Part shown: piece by piece, positions 53,488-62,697 of the stretch
Layout of the letters: each line of letters begins with the position of its first letter
Position numbering within the stretch: position 1 is the first letter of the stretch
Source: Mycetohabitans rhizoxinica HKI 454
Lineage (GTDB): Bacteria; Pseudomonadota; Gammaproteobacteria; Burkholderiales; Burkholderiaceae
Assembly (NCBI RefSeq): GCF_000198775.1
Contig: NC_014722.1
Coordinates: 1,660,867-1,724,866 of the forward strand
DNA: 64,000 nt
Direction: 5' to 3'
Notes under the pieces: generated by a model
Databases searched by the model: none
What the model was told of the DNA's origin: nothing
Seen by the model: only the letters and a program-made list of their open reading frames with translations
Position numbers and translations under genes: made by a program

Positions 53488-54171
53488 ATGTCGCTACTGA
53501 ACACCATCTCCCGGACGCTCAAGGGTCTGCTAAACGACGCAGCCGAATCGGTCCAGGATCCGTCGCGAGACGCGCGGCAGATCATACGCGAACTCGACGA
53601 CAGCATCGCGAAGGCAGAGAACTCGCTGATCGAGATCGAGGCGCAGGTCGCGATGCAGCGCAGCAAGCGCGACGTCGCCGATGACAAGGTGAAGAAATAC
53701 GAAGAGGGAGCGAAACGCGCGCTGCAATCCGGCGATGAGGCCCTGGCCCGCGAAGCACTCAGTGCCCAGGCGAATGCGCAGGCCGAACGCGACGCGATTG
53801 CGAAGGAACTGGCGGCACTAGAGCCGTCGGTGGGACAGCTCAAGCAGCAAATCAACGCGATGCGCGAACGTCGCAACGACCTGAATGCACGCTCGAATAT
53901 CCTGCAAGCCAAGCAGCAGATCGCGCAAGCGAAGGATACGGCGGCTACCGCGCTAGGCGGCATCGGCGGCCAAAACCTTGCAGAAGACTTTCAGAAACTC
54001 GAGGACAAAGTCGCGCTGCAGAATGCGCGCTCCGACTCGCGACTGAACTCGGCTGACGAGCGTAGCGGCAAAGCGCTGGATGACAAGCTGGCCGCGCTGT
54101 CCAAGGGGCCCTCCGTCGACGATCGTCTCGAGGCGCTGAAGAAGCAACTCGGCATAACCGCCCAGTCGTAA
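53488..54171 (+). CDS. PspA/IM30-family protein
   Basis: 227 residues from the ATG at 53488, five bases after GGAGGA. It has the IM30 layout: an amphipathic N-terminal helix (SLLNTISRTLKGLLNDAAES), conserved QDPSRDARQIIRELDDSIAK, then a coiled coil of about 130 residues (EEGAKRALQSGDEALAREAL). The C-terminal region has LAEDFQKLEDKVALQNARSD. Such proteins bind the cytoplasmic face of the inner membrane and buffer envelope stress. No PspF, PspB or PspC is nearby, so regulation differs from the enteric psp operon. The next gene starts 59 bases on and is probably cotranscribed. Confidence 0.88.
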   Translation: MSLLNTISRTLKGLLNDAAESVQDPSRDARQIIRELDDSIAKAENSLIEIEAQVAMQRSKRDVADDKVKKYEEGAKRALQSGDEALAREALSAQANAQAERDAIAKELAALEPSVGQLKQQINAMRERRNDLNARSNILQAKQQIAQAKDTAATALGGIGGQNLAEDFQKLEDKVALQNARSDSRLNSADERSGKALDDKLAALSKGPSVDDRLEALKKQLGITAQS

Positions 54172-54230
54172 ACCGCATGCGCCACGCTCCGGTGCACCCC
54201 TGTACGGCCGATGCATGGCCCGATCGAACA

Positions 54231-55427
54231 ATGAAGAAACTTTTGGCGATCATCCTGGCCAGCGCCGCCATCGCAGCGTCGGCTGCCGCCTTTGCGTTGC
54301 CCAGCACGCGCGACGTCGACAACGCGATTGCACGAGGCAACTGGCAGCAAGCACACAGCCAGCTCGTCGAAGTGTTGCGCACGCATCCGAACAGCGCCCA
54401 TGCGCACTACCTGTACGGCCAGGTACTCGCCCGGGAAGGCCGAGCCCCGGACGCGCTGGCCGAACTTCAGAAAGCGCGGGCGCTTGACCCTGAACTGCGC
54501 TTTGCCTCCAGCGCCACACAGTTCAACGCTATCGAGGCGCGTGTGCAGCAACAGGCCGAACGTGCGGTGTCGCGCAGTGGGCCGGCACCGTCTGCACCCG
54601 CGATGCTGCCTGGCAACGCCGGCACGGCGGTGGCGCCCATCACGCCGCCTGTGCACGCGCCGCGCCACGGTCCATCGATCGGCATGTGGATCGGCTTCGT
54701 TATCGTGCTCGCATTGGTCGTGCTGCTGGTGTGGCGCACCGTGTTGCACGCACGTTCGAACGATGACAGCCGCGCGCAGGAGCAGCGCCGCGCGCAACTC
54801 AAGCGCGCGACCGAACTGCTGAACGCGGCGCGCTCGCTCAAGCTCGATGTGCGTCTCTCGACGGCGCCGGGACACGAAGCGCTGCTTGTCGAAGTCGACG
54901 TGATCGAAACCGCGTTGCGCGAGTTGACCGACAAGCTTGCGAACAATGGCAGCCCGGTGCCCGACTATGCACTCGAGGATCTCGAGCGTCGCCTGAACAG
55001 CACCCGAGCCCGCACTGAAGGACGCCCCGATCCCAATGCGGCCGCGGGCAATGCCGGCACCGGTACGCTGCCAAGCAGCGGGAACCCGTCCGTGTATGCC
55101 CAGGAAGCCGAACGGTTCGGCCAAGCGCCGGGCGGCGCGGCGCCACCGCCACCGCCGACGCAACCGACCGTGATCGTGCAGCAACCGGGCGGCGTTGGAG
55201 GTGGCATGGGCGGGCTGTTGACCGGCGTGCTGCTCGGTCAGATGCTCGGGGGCAGCCGCGAGCGGGTGATTGAGCGTGAAGTGATCGTTGACGACGAGCG
55301 CCGGCGAGGCAATCCTGGCGTACAGCCCGACCCGGGATTCGATGTCGGCCGCGGCAACGACGATTGGGACGACGACGCGGGCAGTAGCATCGACGTCGGC
55401 GGCAACGACGACTCGAACTGGACCTGA
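54231..55427 (+). CDS. TPR-containing membrane protein, Gly/Asp-rich tail
   Basis: 398 residues. A signal peptide (MKKLLAIILASAAIAASAAA) is followed by a TPR-like pair (AIARGNWQQAHSQLVEVLRT, then AHYLYGQVLAREGRAPDALA, ELQKARALDP). One transmembrane segment lies near 160-182 (IGMWIGFVIVLALVVLLVWR). A coiled region, a Pro-rich linker (GGAAPPPPPTQPTVIVQQPG), a glycine-rich segment (GGMGGLLTGVLLGQMLGG) and an acidic tail (GNDDWDDDAGSSIDVGGNDD) complete it. TPR proteins of this kind follow pspA in several Burkholderia; a role in envelope stress is an inference from position. Confidence 0.7.
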   Translation: MKKLLAIILASAAIAASAAAFALPSTRDVDNAIARGNWQQAHSQLVEVLRTHPNSAHAHYLYGQVLAREGRAPDALAELQKARALDPELRFASSATQFNAIEARVQQQAERAVSRSGPAPSAPAMLPGNAGTAVAPITPPVHAPRHGPSIGMWIGFVIVLALVVLLVWRTVLHARSNDDSRAQEQRRAQLKRATELLNAARSLKLDVRLSTAPGHEALLVEVDVIETALRELTDKLANNGSPVPDYALEDLERRLNSTRARTEGRPDPNAAAGNAGTGTLPSSGNPSVYAQEAERFGQAPGGAAPPPPPTQPTVIVQQPGGVGGGMGGLLTGVLLGQMLGGSRERVIEREVIVDDERRRGNPGVQPDPGFDVGRGNDDWDDDAGSSIDVGGNDDSNWT

Positions 55428-55439
55428 ACAGCCCACGCA

Positions 55440-55827
55440 TTGCGCGCAGCCGATTGGACGTCTATTGCGGCTACGGCTACAGTATGTACCCGCCGGCGAA
55501 CATGCGCACGATGAAACGCTGCGCCGTATCCAGCAACACCTCGCGGCGCGCCGGCGTATGGATGTAGTCTTGCGACAGGTGAAGCAGGTATACGACGATC
55601 CGCGAGTAAACTTCGTCTAAGCTATCATGCAGCCATCACGGCATCTATTGCATCCGCGGCACGTCGTCGGCCATTTCCGGCGCGACGCCTACCCAGCACG
55701 CGACGGACCACGCCGCGCATTGCCGCGAACGCTCCGTGATGTTCGGCCAATGCACAGACGAACACACCCCGATGAAGGAGGACCTGGCTCGGGTGCTGGC
55801 AGAACTGCGGCAATTCCTCGGCAGCCA
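55440..55827 (+). other. intergenic region with traces of two small ORFs
   Basis: One frame (ending TAA at 55618-55620) reads HAHDETLRRIQQHLAARRRM, then DVVLRQVKQVYDDPRVNFV; it looks like real coding sequence but its start is uncertain (TTG near 55467 or a non-ATG upstream). A second (ending TAA at 55834-55836) reads CRERSVMFGQCTDEHTPMKE, then DLARVLAELRQFLGSHHA. Both may be small genes or decayed fragments. I cannot choose. Confidence 0.35.
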
Positions 55828-57345
55828 TCACGCGTAAGGTCGCTCGAATGCGGTGGCTAGCTTGACGGCAACGTCGTCGGCCCGTTCCGGCAGCACGTTG
55901 GTAAAGCTCATTAACAACGCGTCACGTCGCCGCTGATGCAAATACCACTGCGACAGCGCATCGGGTGCGAGGCCGCTGCGCACCGCTGCCCGGGCCAGCA
56001 ACACGTCGTTCGCCAACGAGCCGTCGCGTGGCGCGGAGCACTCACGCAGCCAGCCGATCAGATGCATACCGCCGACGCTGGGCGAAATATCCAATACACC
56101 GCCGACACGACGGTGCAACGCCGCGGCAAGTGCGTCGCGGCGCACCGCATACGCGGCGCGCATCCGGCGAATGTGCCGGCTGAAATGTCCGGCTTCGATG
56201 AAGGCTGCGATGCTTTCCTGCAGTGTCAGGGCCGGGGGCGGGGCCAGCAACGCGGCCACCTTGGCCAAGTGCCCGGCGAGCGTTGGCGGCGCGACGATAT
56301 AGCCGAGCCGCAGGCCGGGCGCGAGCACCTTGCTGAAGGAGCCAACGTAGAGCACGCGCTCGCCGCCGTCCAGGCTTGCCAGCGCGGGCAACGGTCGGCC
56401 TGAGTAACGAAATTCCCCATCATAGTCGTCCTCGACGACCCACGCGTTGGCGCGCACCGCCCAGTCCAGCAACGCGAGCCGCCGCGGCAATGACAGCGAT
56501 ACTCCCAGCGGCGCCTGGTGCGAAGGCGTGACGAATGCCATGCAGGCCCGTGGTGCCTTCGCCACGCCTGCGTCGACATCCAGTCCTTCGTCGTCAATTG
56601 GCACGCCAACCAATTGCGCGCCGGCCAGCCTTAATGCGTCGCGTGCCCGTCGGTAGCCGGGATCCTCAAACCAAATCGGGCGCGACGCCGTCGCCGGCAA
56701 TAACGCCGTCATCAGCAGTCCAAGCGCGCCATGATACCCGTTCGTGATAATGATTCTGGCAGGGTCACAGTCGATTCCGCGCGCTATCGCAAGATAGCCG
56801 GCAATCGCATGACGCAAGCGGAACTGTCCTTGCGCATCGCCGTAACTGAACGCTTCCGCGGCCAACACGCGCCCTTCGTGACTCGCTACCCGGGCCCACA
56901 GCTTGCGCGGGAACAAATCCAACGCGGGCAGTCCCATTTGCAACGGCGCCACGGCTATCGGGGCACTCACTGATGCACTGTCGGCCGACGGTGCAGGCGC
57001 GGGCTTCGTCGGCCCATGCTGTGGCGGGAGTCGTGCATTGATCCGGGTGCCGGCCGCGCCGCGCGTCTCGATGAACCCTTCCGCCGCGAGCAACTCGTAG
57101 GCCAGTTCAACCGTACCACGGGCAGTATTGAGTTGCGTGGCAAGCGCACGCGTGGACGGCAGCCGCATGCCGGCGGGCAATCGGCCGTCCAAAATGCCCT
57201 CACGAAGCCGGGTGACCAGCTGCCGATACATGGGCTCGCCGCACCGGCGGTCTAGCTCTAGCGTGCAGGCCCACTCGGCCGCCGGCATCGTGCTGGTCCG
57301 ACATTCGCGCGCCATGGCCCGCTTGCCGCCGTGCTCCGCTGTCAT
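55828..57345 (-). CDS. MocR-type transcriptional regulator (GntR HTH fused to aminotransferase fold)
   Basis: 505 residues. N-terminal GntR-type winged helix at about 30-100 (MYRQLVTRLREGILDGRLPA, GMRLPSTRALATQLNTARGT, VELAYELLAAEGFIETRGAA). A fold-type I aminotransferase domain follows from about 140: ITNGYHGALGLLMTALLPAT, WFEDPGYRRARDALRLAG, VTPSHQAPLGVSLSLPRR, VEDDYDGEFRYSGRPLPAL and the PLP lysine in YVGSFSKVLAPGLRLGYIV. Such proteins sense PLP or PLP-amine adducts. It is divergent from the AhpD-like gene, which is its likely target. Intact and of normal size. Confidence 0.9.
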   Translation of the reverse strand: MTAEHGGKRAMARECRTSTMPAAEWACTLELDRRCGEPMYRQLVTRLREGILDGRLPAGMRLPSTRALATQLNTARGTVELAYELLAAEGFIETRGAAGTRINARLPPQHGPTKPAPAPSADSASVSAPIAVAPLQMGLPALDLFPRKLWARVASHEGRVLAAEAFSYGDAQGQFRLRHAIAGYLAIARGIDCDPARIIITNGYHGALGLLMTALLPATASRPIWFEDPGYRRARDALRLAGAQLVGVPIDDEGLDVDAGVAKAPRACMAFVTPSHQAPLGVSLSLPRRLALLDWAVRANAWVVEDDYDGEFRYSGRPLPALASLDGGERVLYVGSFSKVLAPGLRLGYIVAPPTLAGHLAKVAALLAPPPALTLQESIAAFIEAGHFSRHIRRMRAAYAVRRDALAAALHRRVGGVLDISPSVGGMHLIGWLRECSAPRDGSLANDVLLARAAVRSGLAPDALSQWYLHQRRRDALLMSFTNVLPERADDVAVKLATAFERPYA

Positions 57346-57399
57346 CGCCCTGCTCCAGCTCGCATCATGGCCTACTCATTTAAACCGTTTTTGGCCTTT

Positions 57400-57428
57400 T
57401 ACGATAACCCATCCGCCGCCTACGATAA
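57400..57428. promoter_or_regulatory. paired TACGATAA direct repeats, likely MocR operator
   Basis: TACGATAA occurs at 57400-57407 and again at 57421-57428, exactly 21 bases apart (two DNA turns), in the short gap between the divergent regulator and the AhpD-like gene. MocR-type regulators typically bind such spaced direct repeats. The second copy lies 33 bases before the AhpD start. Confidence 0.55.
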
Positions 57429-57460
57429 AGGCTCATAGTCCATTGACGTGAAAGGAAACC

Positions 57461-57925
57461 ATGATGAGCCAACCTCGCCTGCCTTACCGTGAACTGTCCA
57501 AGGACGCCTATCTTGCATTGGCATCGGTCAATGCCGCACTGGGACGTTCCACGCTCGGCCAGAAGCTGTGTGATCTTGTGTTCCTCCGTGTATCGCAGAT
57601 CAACGGATGTGCGTTTTGCGTCGACATGCATTCACACGACCTGCTCCAGCAAAGTGAAAACATGCAACGCCTGCTCAGCATGCCAACCTGGCGCGAGACC
57701 GAGCTATTCGATGCGCGGGAGAGCGCAGCGCTGAACTGGGCCGAGCGCCTGACCACACTACCTGGCGGCCATCCAGCCGATGCCGATTTCCAGGCACTGA
57801 AAGCTCACTTCAGCGACACGGAAATTGCCGACCTGACTTTCGCGATCGCGGTGATCAATGCTTGGAACCGACTCGGCGTCGGCATGCAACTGCCAGTCCC
57901 ACGCCGTACCGCCAGCGCCGGTTGA
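57461..57925 (+). CDS. AhpD-like / carboxymuconolactone decarboxylase family protein
   Basis: 154 residues, starting MMSQPRLPYRELSKDAYLAL behind AAAGGAAACC; the second ATG is equally possible. The core is SQINGCAFCVDMHSHDLLQQ with the family CxxC and following His (about residues 49-56), then ALNWAERLTTLPGGHP and FAIAVINAWNRLGVGMQLPV. These proteins use the cysteine pair for peroxide or alkylhydroperoxide reduction; the exact substrate is unknown. It is divergent from the MocR-type regulator and probably controlled by it. Intact. Confidence 0.88.
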   Translation: MMSQPRLPYRELSKDAYLALASVNAALGRSTLGQKLCDLVFLRVSQINGCAFCVDMHSHDLLQQSENMQRLLSMPTWRETELFDARESAALNWAERLTTLPGGHPADADFQALKAHFSDTEIADLTFAIAVINAWNRLGVGMQLPVPRRTASAG

Positions 57926-57949
57926 GTCGCCTGGGTCGCTTACATCGCT

Positions 57950-58051
57950 TGAGCGCTTGACGCCGCTGGGGTCGGGGCAACCCTGGCAGCACCACCCGAA
58001 GATATCGCATTGCTGCGCAAGATCCGCGACAAACTGCAAAAGCGCGACTGA
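57950..58051 (+). pseudogene. short coding remnant, possibly the end of a mechanosensitive-channel gene
   Basis: One frame reads ALDAAGVGATLAAPPEDIAL then LRKIRDKLQKRD and TGA. The PPEDIALLRKIRDKLQK-like end resembles the C-terminal helix of MscL. There is a stop just upstream and no start, so it is at best a fragment. Assignment is weak. Confidence 0.25.
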
Positions 58052-58105
58052 CACGCCTACACAAGGTCCCGCGTGGCGCGCGGCAGGCGCCGCAACGTCA
58101 CGGCG

Positions 58106-60109
58106 TCAAGTGGTAGGCGTGGACAATGCGTCACCGCTGCCCTTGGCCATCGCGATCTCCTCGATCAGGCCTTCGAGCAGCGTGAAGTTGACCGGCTTGG
58201 TCAGGTGCGACATAAAGCCGGCCTCCAGACAGCGGCGCACGTCGTCATCCGAGCCATAGCCGGTCAGCGCCACCGCCGGCACGTGTGCGCCGGTCTCGAT
58301 GCCGCGCAACGCCGTGATCAGGTCTAGCCCCGTACCATCGGGCAAGCCAATATCGCTGACCACAAGATCGAAGTGCCGCTGCCGTGCGGCCTGCAGCGCC
58401 GAGGCCACGGTCCCGGTCGCGATCACGTTGTGGCCAAAGCCCGCGATGAGCTGAGCCATCACGTCGGCTGTGTCCTGATGGTCTTCGACCAGCAGGATGT
58501 CCAGCGTGGCACGCTGCGGCGCCGCCGCGATCGTGCCGCGCTCCATCACCGGCCCAGGTGCCTCGACACTAGGCAACACGATCGTAAAAGTGGCGCCGCG
58601 CCCTAATCCCTCACTGGCAGCGTGCACCGTCCCGCCATGCACGTCGGTCAGCGCCTTGGTGATGGCCAGGCCTAGCCCCAGGCCACCGTACTGCTGGGTG
58701 GTATGCTGCCCACCCTGCTCAAATGCGTTGAATAGTCGCCCCAGTTGCTCCGGCGCGATGCCGATACCACTATCTTGCACGTCAATCTGGATCTGCGGCG
58801 CACCGGTTTCAGATGGCACCTCGGCATCGCGCGTGCGCAGCACGATGCGGCCATGCTCGGGCGTAAATTTGGCCGCGTTCTTGATCAAGTTCCATAACAT
58901 CTGCTGCAATCGCGCGCGGTCGGCGCGGACGAAGCGGTGCTGTGCAGTGCAATCCAGTTCCACGCGCAATTGCTTGACCTGGATGTCGCTGCGAAAAATT
59001 TCCAGCACCGCATCGATGAGTTCGTGCACATCCACAGTCTCCAGCGCCAGCAACAGCTTACCGTTGGCCACTCGCGTCAAGTCCAGTAAATCGTCGATCA
59101 GGCGAGCCTCCAACTCGATATTGCGTCGAATGATCTTCATGGCCGAGCGCACCGGCTCGGGAACGTCACGAGCGCGCTCGAGCATTCGCGCACTGGCCAG
59201 CACCGGCGTGAGTGGCGTGCGCAACTCGTGCGACAGCATCGCGAGAAAACGGTCCTTCGCACGATTGGCCTCTTCGGCCGCCTGCCGCGCCGCCTGCTCG
59301 GACTGGAGCAGCCGCTCACGCTCGTCGCTCGCCTCGCGCTGATCCTGGATGTCCGTACACGTGCCGAACCACTTCGCAATGCGCCCGTCCGCTTCGCGCA
59401 ATGCCGTACCTCGCAAGCAAAACCAGCGATATACGCCGTCATGGCGCCGCAGCCTCACCTCGCGAATGAAGCTATCCGCACCTCGCCCGACGGTCTGTCG
59501 CCATGCATCACGCAGCATGGGAAGATCATCGACATGTACCGCGTCGAACCACCCGGCACCCAGTTCCGCGCCAGCCGGCATTCCGGTGTAATCCGACCAT
59601 TGCCTAGACAGAAAATCGCATTCGCCGCCCGGCGTGCAAGTCCAGACCAGATGCGGCAGCGCTTCGGCAATAGTCCGATAGTGCCGCTCGCGATCGCGCA
59701 TCCGCTCAGACTCCGCCACGACACGCCGCATCTGCGCTTCGTTCAACGCACGTTCGACGGCCTCGGGCAGGTAATCGAGGTAATCGGCCGCTTTTGGCAC
59801 CACATCGGACACACCGGCACGCAACGCCTCGATGATCCGCGACTCGTCCGAAAAGCCTGTCGCCAGGATAGCCGGCAGCTTGATCCCGCGTGCAACCAAT
59901 CCGCGGAAAAAATCCAGTCCGGTTTGTGGCGTACCGAGCCGGTAGTCGAGCACGAGCAGATCCGGCAACGGCTCGCCAATGCAATCGAGCGCCTGCTGCA
60001 CCGTCGAACATGCACTGACACGATAGCCGACCCGCCGCAACGCGCGCGCCGCAAGCAGTAAGATGCCCTCGTCATCGTCGAGCACCAGCACATGAGCGTC
60101 GCTGGACAT
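58106..60109 (-). CDS. hybrid sensor histidine kinase (REC-PAS-HisKA-HATPase-REC)
   Basis: 667 residues with no membrane segment. N-terminal receiver (VLVLDDDEGILLLAARALRR; phospho-acceptor Asp55 in LLVLDYRLG). A PAS domain at about 145-260 (ALPHLVWTCTPGGECDFLSR, WSDYTGMPAGAELGAGWFDA), HisKA with FLAMLSHELRTPLTPVL, HATPase with NLIKNAAKFTPEHGRIV, DSGIGIAPEQLGRLFNAFEQ and GLGLGLAITKALTDVHGG. A C-terminal receiver follows (LLVEDHQDTADVMAQLIAGF, VVSDIGLPDGTGLDLI). It lies 18 bases after the single-domain regulator and probably works in a phosphorelay with it. The output is not in the window. Confidence 0.92.
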   Translation of the reverse strand: MSSDAHVLVLDDDEGILLLAARALRRVGYRVSACSTVQQALDCIGEPLPDLLVLDYRLGTPQTGLDFFRGLVARGIKLPAILATGFSDESRIIEALRAGVSDVVPKAADYLDYLPEAVERALNEAQMRRVVAESERMRDRERHYRTIAEALPHLVWTCTPGGECDFLSRQWSDYTGMPAGAELGAGWFDAVHVDDLPMLRDAWRQTVGRGADSFIREVRLRRHDGVYRWFCLRGTALREADGRIAKWFGTCTDIQDQREASDERERLLQSEQAARQAAEEANRAKDRFLAMLSHELRTPLTPVLASARMLERARDVPEPVRSAMKIIRRNIELEARLIDDLLDLTRVANGKLLLALETVDVHELIDAVLEIFRSDIQVKQLRVELDCTAQHRFVRADRARLQQMLWNLIKNAAKFTPEHGRIVLRTRDAEVPSETGAPQIQIDVQDSGIGIAPEQLGRLFNAFEQGGQHTTQQYGGLGLGLAITKALTDVHGGTVHAASEGLGRGATFTIVLPSVEAPGPVMERGTIAAAPQRATLDILLVEDHQDTADVMAQLIAGFGHNVIATGTVASALQAARQRHFDLVVSDIGLPDGTGLDLITALRGIETGAHVPAVALTGYGSDDDVRRCLEAGFMSHLTKPVNFTLLEGLIEEIAMAKGSGDALSTPTT

Positions 60110-60127
60110 GATGGCTCCGGGACGTGG

Positions 60128-60577
60128 TCAGCGTGCGCTCGGCCGCACGCTGCATGGCAGCTTTACGACCTGCAGGAAGAAGCCCAGCCGCCTGACCGCC
60201 TCGATGAATGCATCGTATTCGACCGGCTTGGTGATATAGACATTGCAGCCGAGTTCGTAGCACCGCTCGATTTCGCGCGGATCGTCGGTGGTCGTGAGCA
60301 CGATGACCGGCAGCGACGCGGTCTGCGGCGATTCCTTCAGACGGCGCAGCACCTCGACCCCGTCCACGCGCGGCATCTTCAGATCCAGCAGCACTACGCA
60401 GTTGCGCAGATCGCCAAGCGGCTCGGGACCGAAGAAATAGTCTAGCGCCTGGTGACCGTCGGACAGCCGCTTAAAGCCATTAGTCAGGCCTGCGCGGCGC
60501 AGATTGCGCTCGACCAGTGTCGCATGGCCATCGTCATCCTCGATTAGGATGATGCTGACCGTCTCCCCGATTGTCAT
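60128..60577 (-). CDS. single-domain response regulator
   Basis: 149 residues from the ATG at 60577, which overlaps the stop of the upstream kinase as ATGA. It is a bare receiver: SIILIEDDDGHATLVERNLR, acceptor Asp in CVVLLDLKMPRVDGVEVLRR, VIVLTTTDDPREIERCYELG and the lysine in NVYITKPVEYDAFIEAV. This is the CheY-like/Rcp1 subtype often paired with phytochrome-like or CHASE3 kinases. There is no DNA-binding domain, so it passes phosphate on or binds another protein. Probably translationally coupled to the kinase. Confidence 0.92.
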   Translation of the reverse strand: MTIGETVSIILIEDDDGHATLVERNLRRAGLTNGFKRLSDGHQALDYFFGPEPLGDLRNCVVLLDLKMPRVDGVEVLRRLKESPQTASLPVIVLTTTDDPREIERCYELGCNVYITKPVEYDAFIEAVRRLGFFLQVVKLPCSVRPSAR

Positions 60578-62448
60578 GATTTTTCCCAAGAAGTATTGTA
60601 TGCACCGGCATACGGACCGAAACCGGCGTCCTCAACCCGGTGCGCGGTCAGTACATGGAGAGCAGCCATGCCCGCCTCGCGCTGTGCCCAGTAAGGCAAA
60701 CGTTTGCCGCTGTCTTGATTTTTCACCTCTGGTGCGCGACCGATCGCGACACCTCCCGGGTACGCCATGCCCAGCGGCGCGTGCGCAGGTAATGCAACGT
60801 AGAACGTCGATCCCGCGCCTTCGGCCGACTCGACCCAGACACGTCCGCGATGGCGCTCCACCATCCGCTTGACCAGCGCAAGCCCGATTCCATCGCCAGG
60901 GCCCGCATCCGTATGCAGCCGCTGGAACGCGCTGAATACCTTTGGCAGCGACGCCGCCGGAATGCCGCGCCCGTTGTCTCTTACATAATAGACGCGATGG
61001 CGCTCGCCCGTGCCAGCTAGCCGCACCGTGGCGATGCGACCGTTCGGCCCAGGCTGCACGACGTGCGCCGTGGGCGCGGCGGCTTGTGGCAAGTCACCGT
61101 CACCGCCCGGATTGATCCAACCGACCTCGATCACGCCGCAGCGGGACGGATCTAGGTAAGCAAATGCATTGCCGACCAACTGGCCGAAAATTTGCTCGAT
61201 CGCGCCAGCATCGCCCCATGCCGGCGGCAGCGGCTGAACCAGCACGCGTGCGCCGTTCGCCGCCGTTTGGCCTTTCAGCGCCCCGATTATCCGCTGCAAT
61301 ACAGCGCTCATGTCCACCAGCGCCCACTGGTACTCGACCCGACCCGCGCGCGACAACCGCAGCAATGCCTCGATGATGCCGCCTGCGCGGGTGACCGCGC
61401 TTTGCAGGAAACCGATCGACTCCTGAATTTCGCCGTCAACGATGCGCTGCAGCCGCTCACGCTCGGCCACGGGCAGATCCAGCTCGCCAATCGTCTCGCG
61501 CAACTCGCTGGCCGAGACCTTCAACTCGCGCGAGAATCCTTGCAGATTCACCAATGGCGAGCGCAGATCATGCGACACGCTGTAAATAAACATCTCATTG
61601 TCCTGCGTCTGTTGACGCAATTCCTCGTTGACCTGCGCAAGCTCACCGGTGCGTCGTTGCAAGTCGGCCTTCAACAATGCGTGCTCGCGTTCGGCCCGCA
61701 CCAGCTTGCGGCTCGTATCGTGCAGCACCTCGTCAAGCTGTGCGATTTCGTCGCAGCCACCCAACGGGGCGCCTAGAGGCTCGCCCGTGCCCAGGCGCAG
61801 CGCGTTCATCGTCAAAACCTCGATCCGCTGGCCGATGTGTCGCGCAAACGCAAGCGCTGTGATCACCGCAATCAGCAGCGACACGCTCACCGCAAACCAG
61901 AGCATGAACTGTTGCGTCTTCAGCGAGCCTTGCAACTGAGCGTTACGATCCGCCTGTAGCTTGTTCTCCGCATCAACAAAGTCGCCCAACTCGCTGCGAA
62001 ATTCATTGATCTCGCGCGGCATTTCCTCACCGCGGTATGCCTCGATGACGCGCTGGCGCTCACCTTCGCGCAATTGCTCAGCCACACGCTGCGTCAGCTT
62101 GCGATACCGGTCGATTGTCTCGCGCATACGCGCAATGCGGCCGGTCTGCTCAGGATTATCGGCTACCGTCGCCTCGAGCGCATTCAGCCGGTCGGCCAGC
62201 TCGACCCATGTCGCGCGCTTGTCCGCGAACGACGGATCACCGACGATAATCCCCGTGCGCAATTGCGACGCCTGGCGCAGCAACGGACCAAGCAGCGCCT
62301 CGGCCTGGTTGATTACCTTTTTGGATTGCAACGCCCATCGTTCGGCGTCGGCCACTTGCCGTTCCACGCCGAATAACGCGACCAACAGCGCCAGTTCGCA
62401 CACTACCGGCACCGCGACGAGCAATAGTCCCTTGGTAAAGAGCCTCAT
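60574..62448 (-). CDS. membrane sensor histidine kinase with CHASE3-type sensor
   Basis: 624 residues from the ATG at 62448 (MRLFTKGLLLVAVPVVCELA), preferred because the membrane helix starts there; the frame extends 20 codons upstream. Two membrane segments (about 6-28 and 180-200) enclose a CHASE3-like periplasmic helical region. Then HAMP-like (ITALAFARHIGQRIEVLTMN), a coiled coil, HisKA with FIYSVSHDLRSPLVNLQGFS, and HATPase with FGQLVGNAFAYLDPSRCG, DNGRGIPAASLPKVFSAFQ and GDGIGLALVKRMVERHRGRV. The signal is unknown. It heads a three-gene operon with the response regulator and hybrid kinase. Confidence 0.9.
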   Translation of the reverse strand: MRLFTKGLLLVAVPVVCELALLVALFGVERQVADAERWALQSKKVINQAEALLGPLLRQASQLRTGIIVGDPSFADKRATWVELADRLNALEATVADNPEQTGRIARMRETIDRYRKLTQRVAEQLREGERQRVIEAYRGEEMPREINEFRSELGDFVDAENKLQADRNAQLQGSLKTQQFMLWFAVSVSLLIAVITALAFARHIGQRIEVLTMNALRLGTGEPLGAPLGGCDEIAQLDEVLHDTSRKLVRAEREHALLKADLQRRTGELAQVNEELRQQTQDNEMFIYSVSHDLRSPLVNLQGFSRELKVSASELRETIGELDLPVAERERLQRIVDGEIQESIGFLQSAVTRAGGIIEALLRLSRAGRVEYQWALVDMSAVLQRIIGALKGQTAANGARVLVQPLPPAWGDAGAIEQIFGQLVGNAFAYLDPSRCGVIEVGWINPGGDGDLPQAAAPTAHVVQPGPNGRIATVRLAGTGERHRVYYVRDNGRGIPAASLPKVFSAFQRLHTDAGPGDGIGLALVKRMVERHRGRVWVESAEGAGSTFYVALPAHAPLGMAYPGGVAIGRAPEVKNQDSGKRLPYWAQREAGMAALHVLTAHRVEDAGFGPYAGAYNTSWEKS

Positions 62449-62697
62449 GCGCCAACCGGCATCCGCTCGAACGTCAATGCATGTCCCCTTGTCGAAGGCC
62501 GGCGTCACATTACGGGTCCAGTGCCGGCCAGCGAACGATTATCGGCCTTGCACGCCGATATTTCAATCGCGGAGCAAGCTCGCGGCGACATGATCCGGAT
62601 TCATTTTTTGAAATCGGTCAATATGCTATAAAGATCGGAACGCCTGCGCGACGACCGCCGCTGTGTTTGCCGCAGCCGCCGTCTTTTCATTCCATCC

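Noticed and set aside
53991..55436. 481-residue minus-strand ORF across the TPR/membrane protein gene
   Set aside because: It is a GC-rich antisense shadow; the plus strand has a signal peptide, TPR motifs and a membrane helix, and the minus frame has none.
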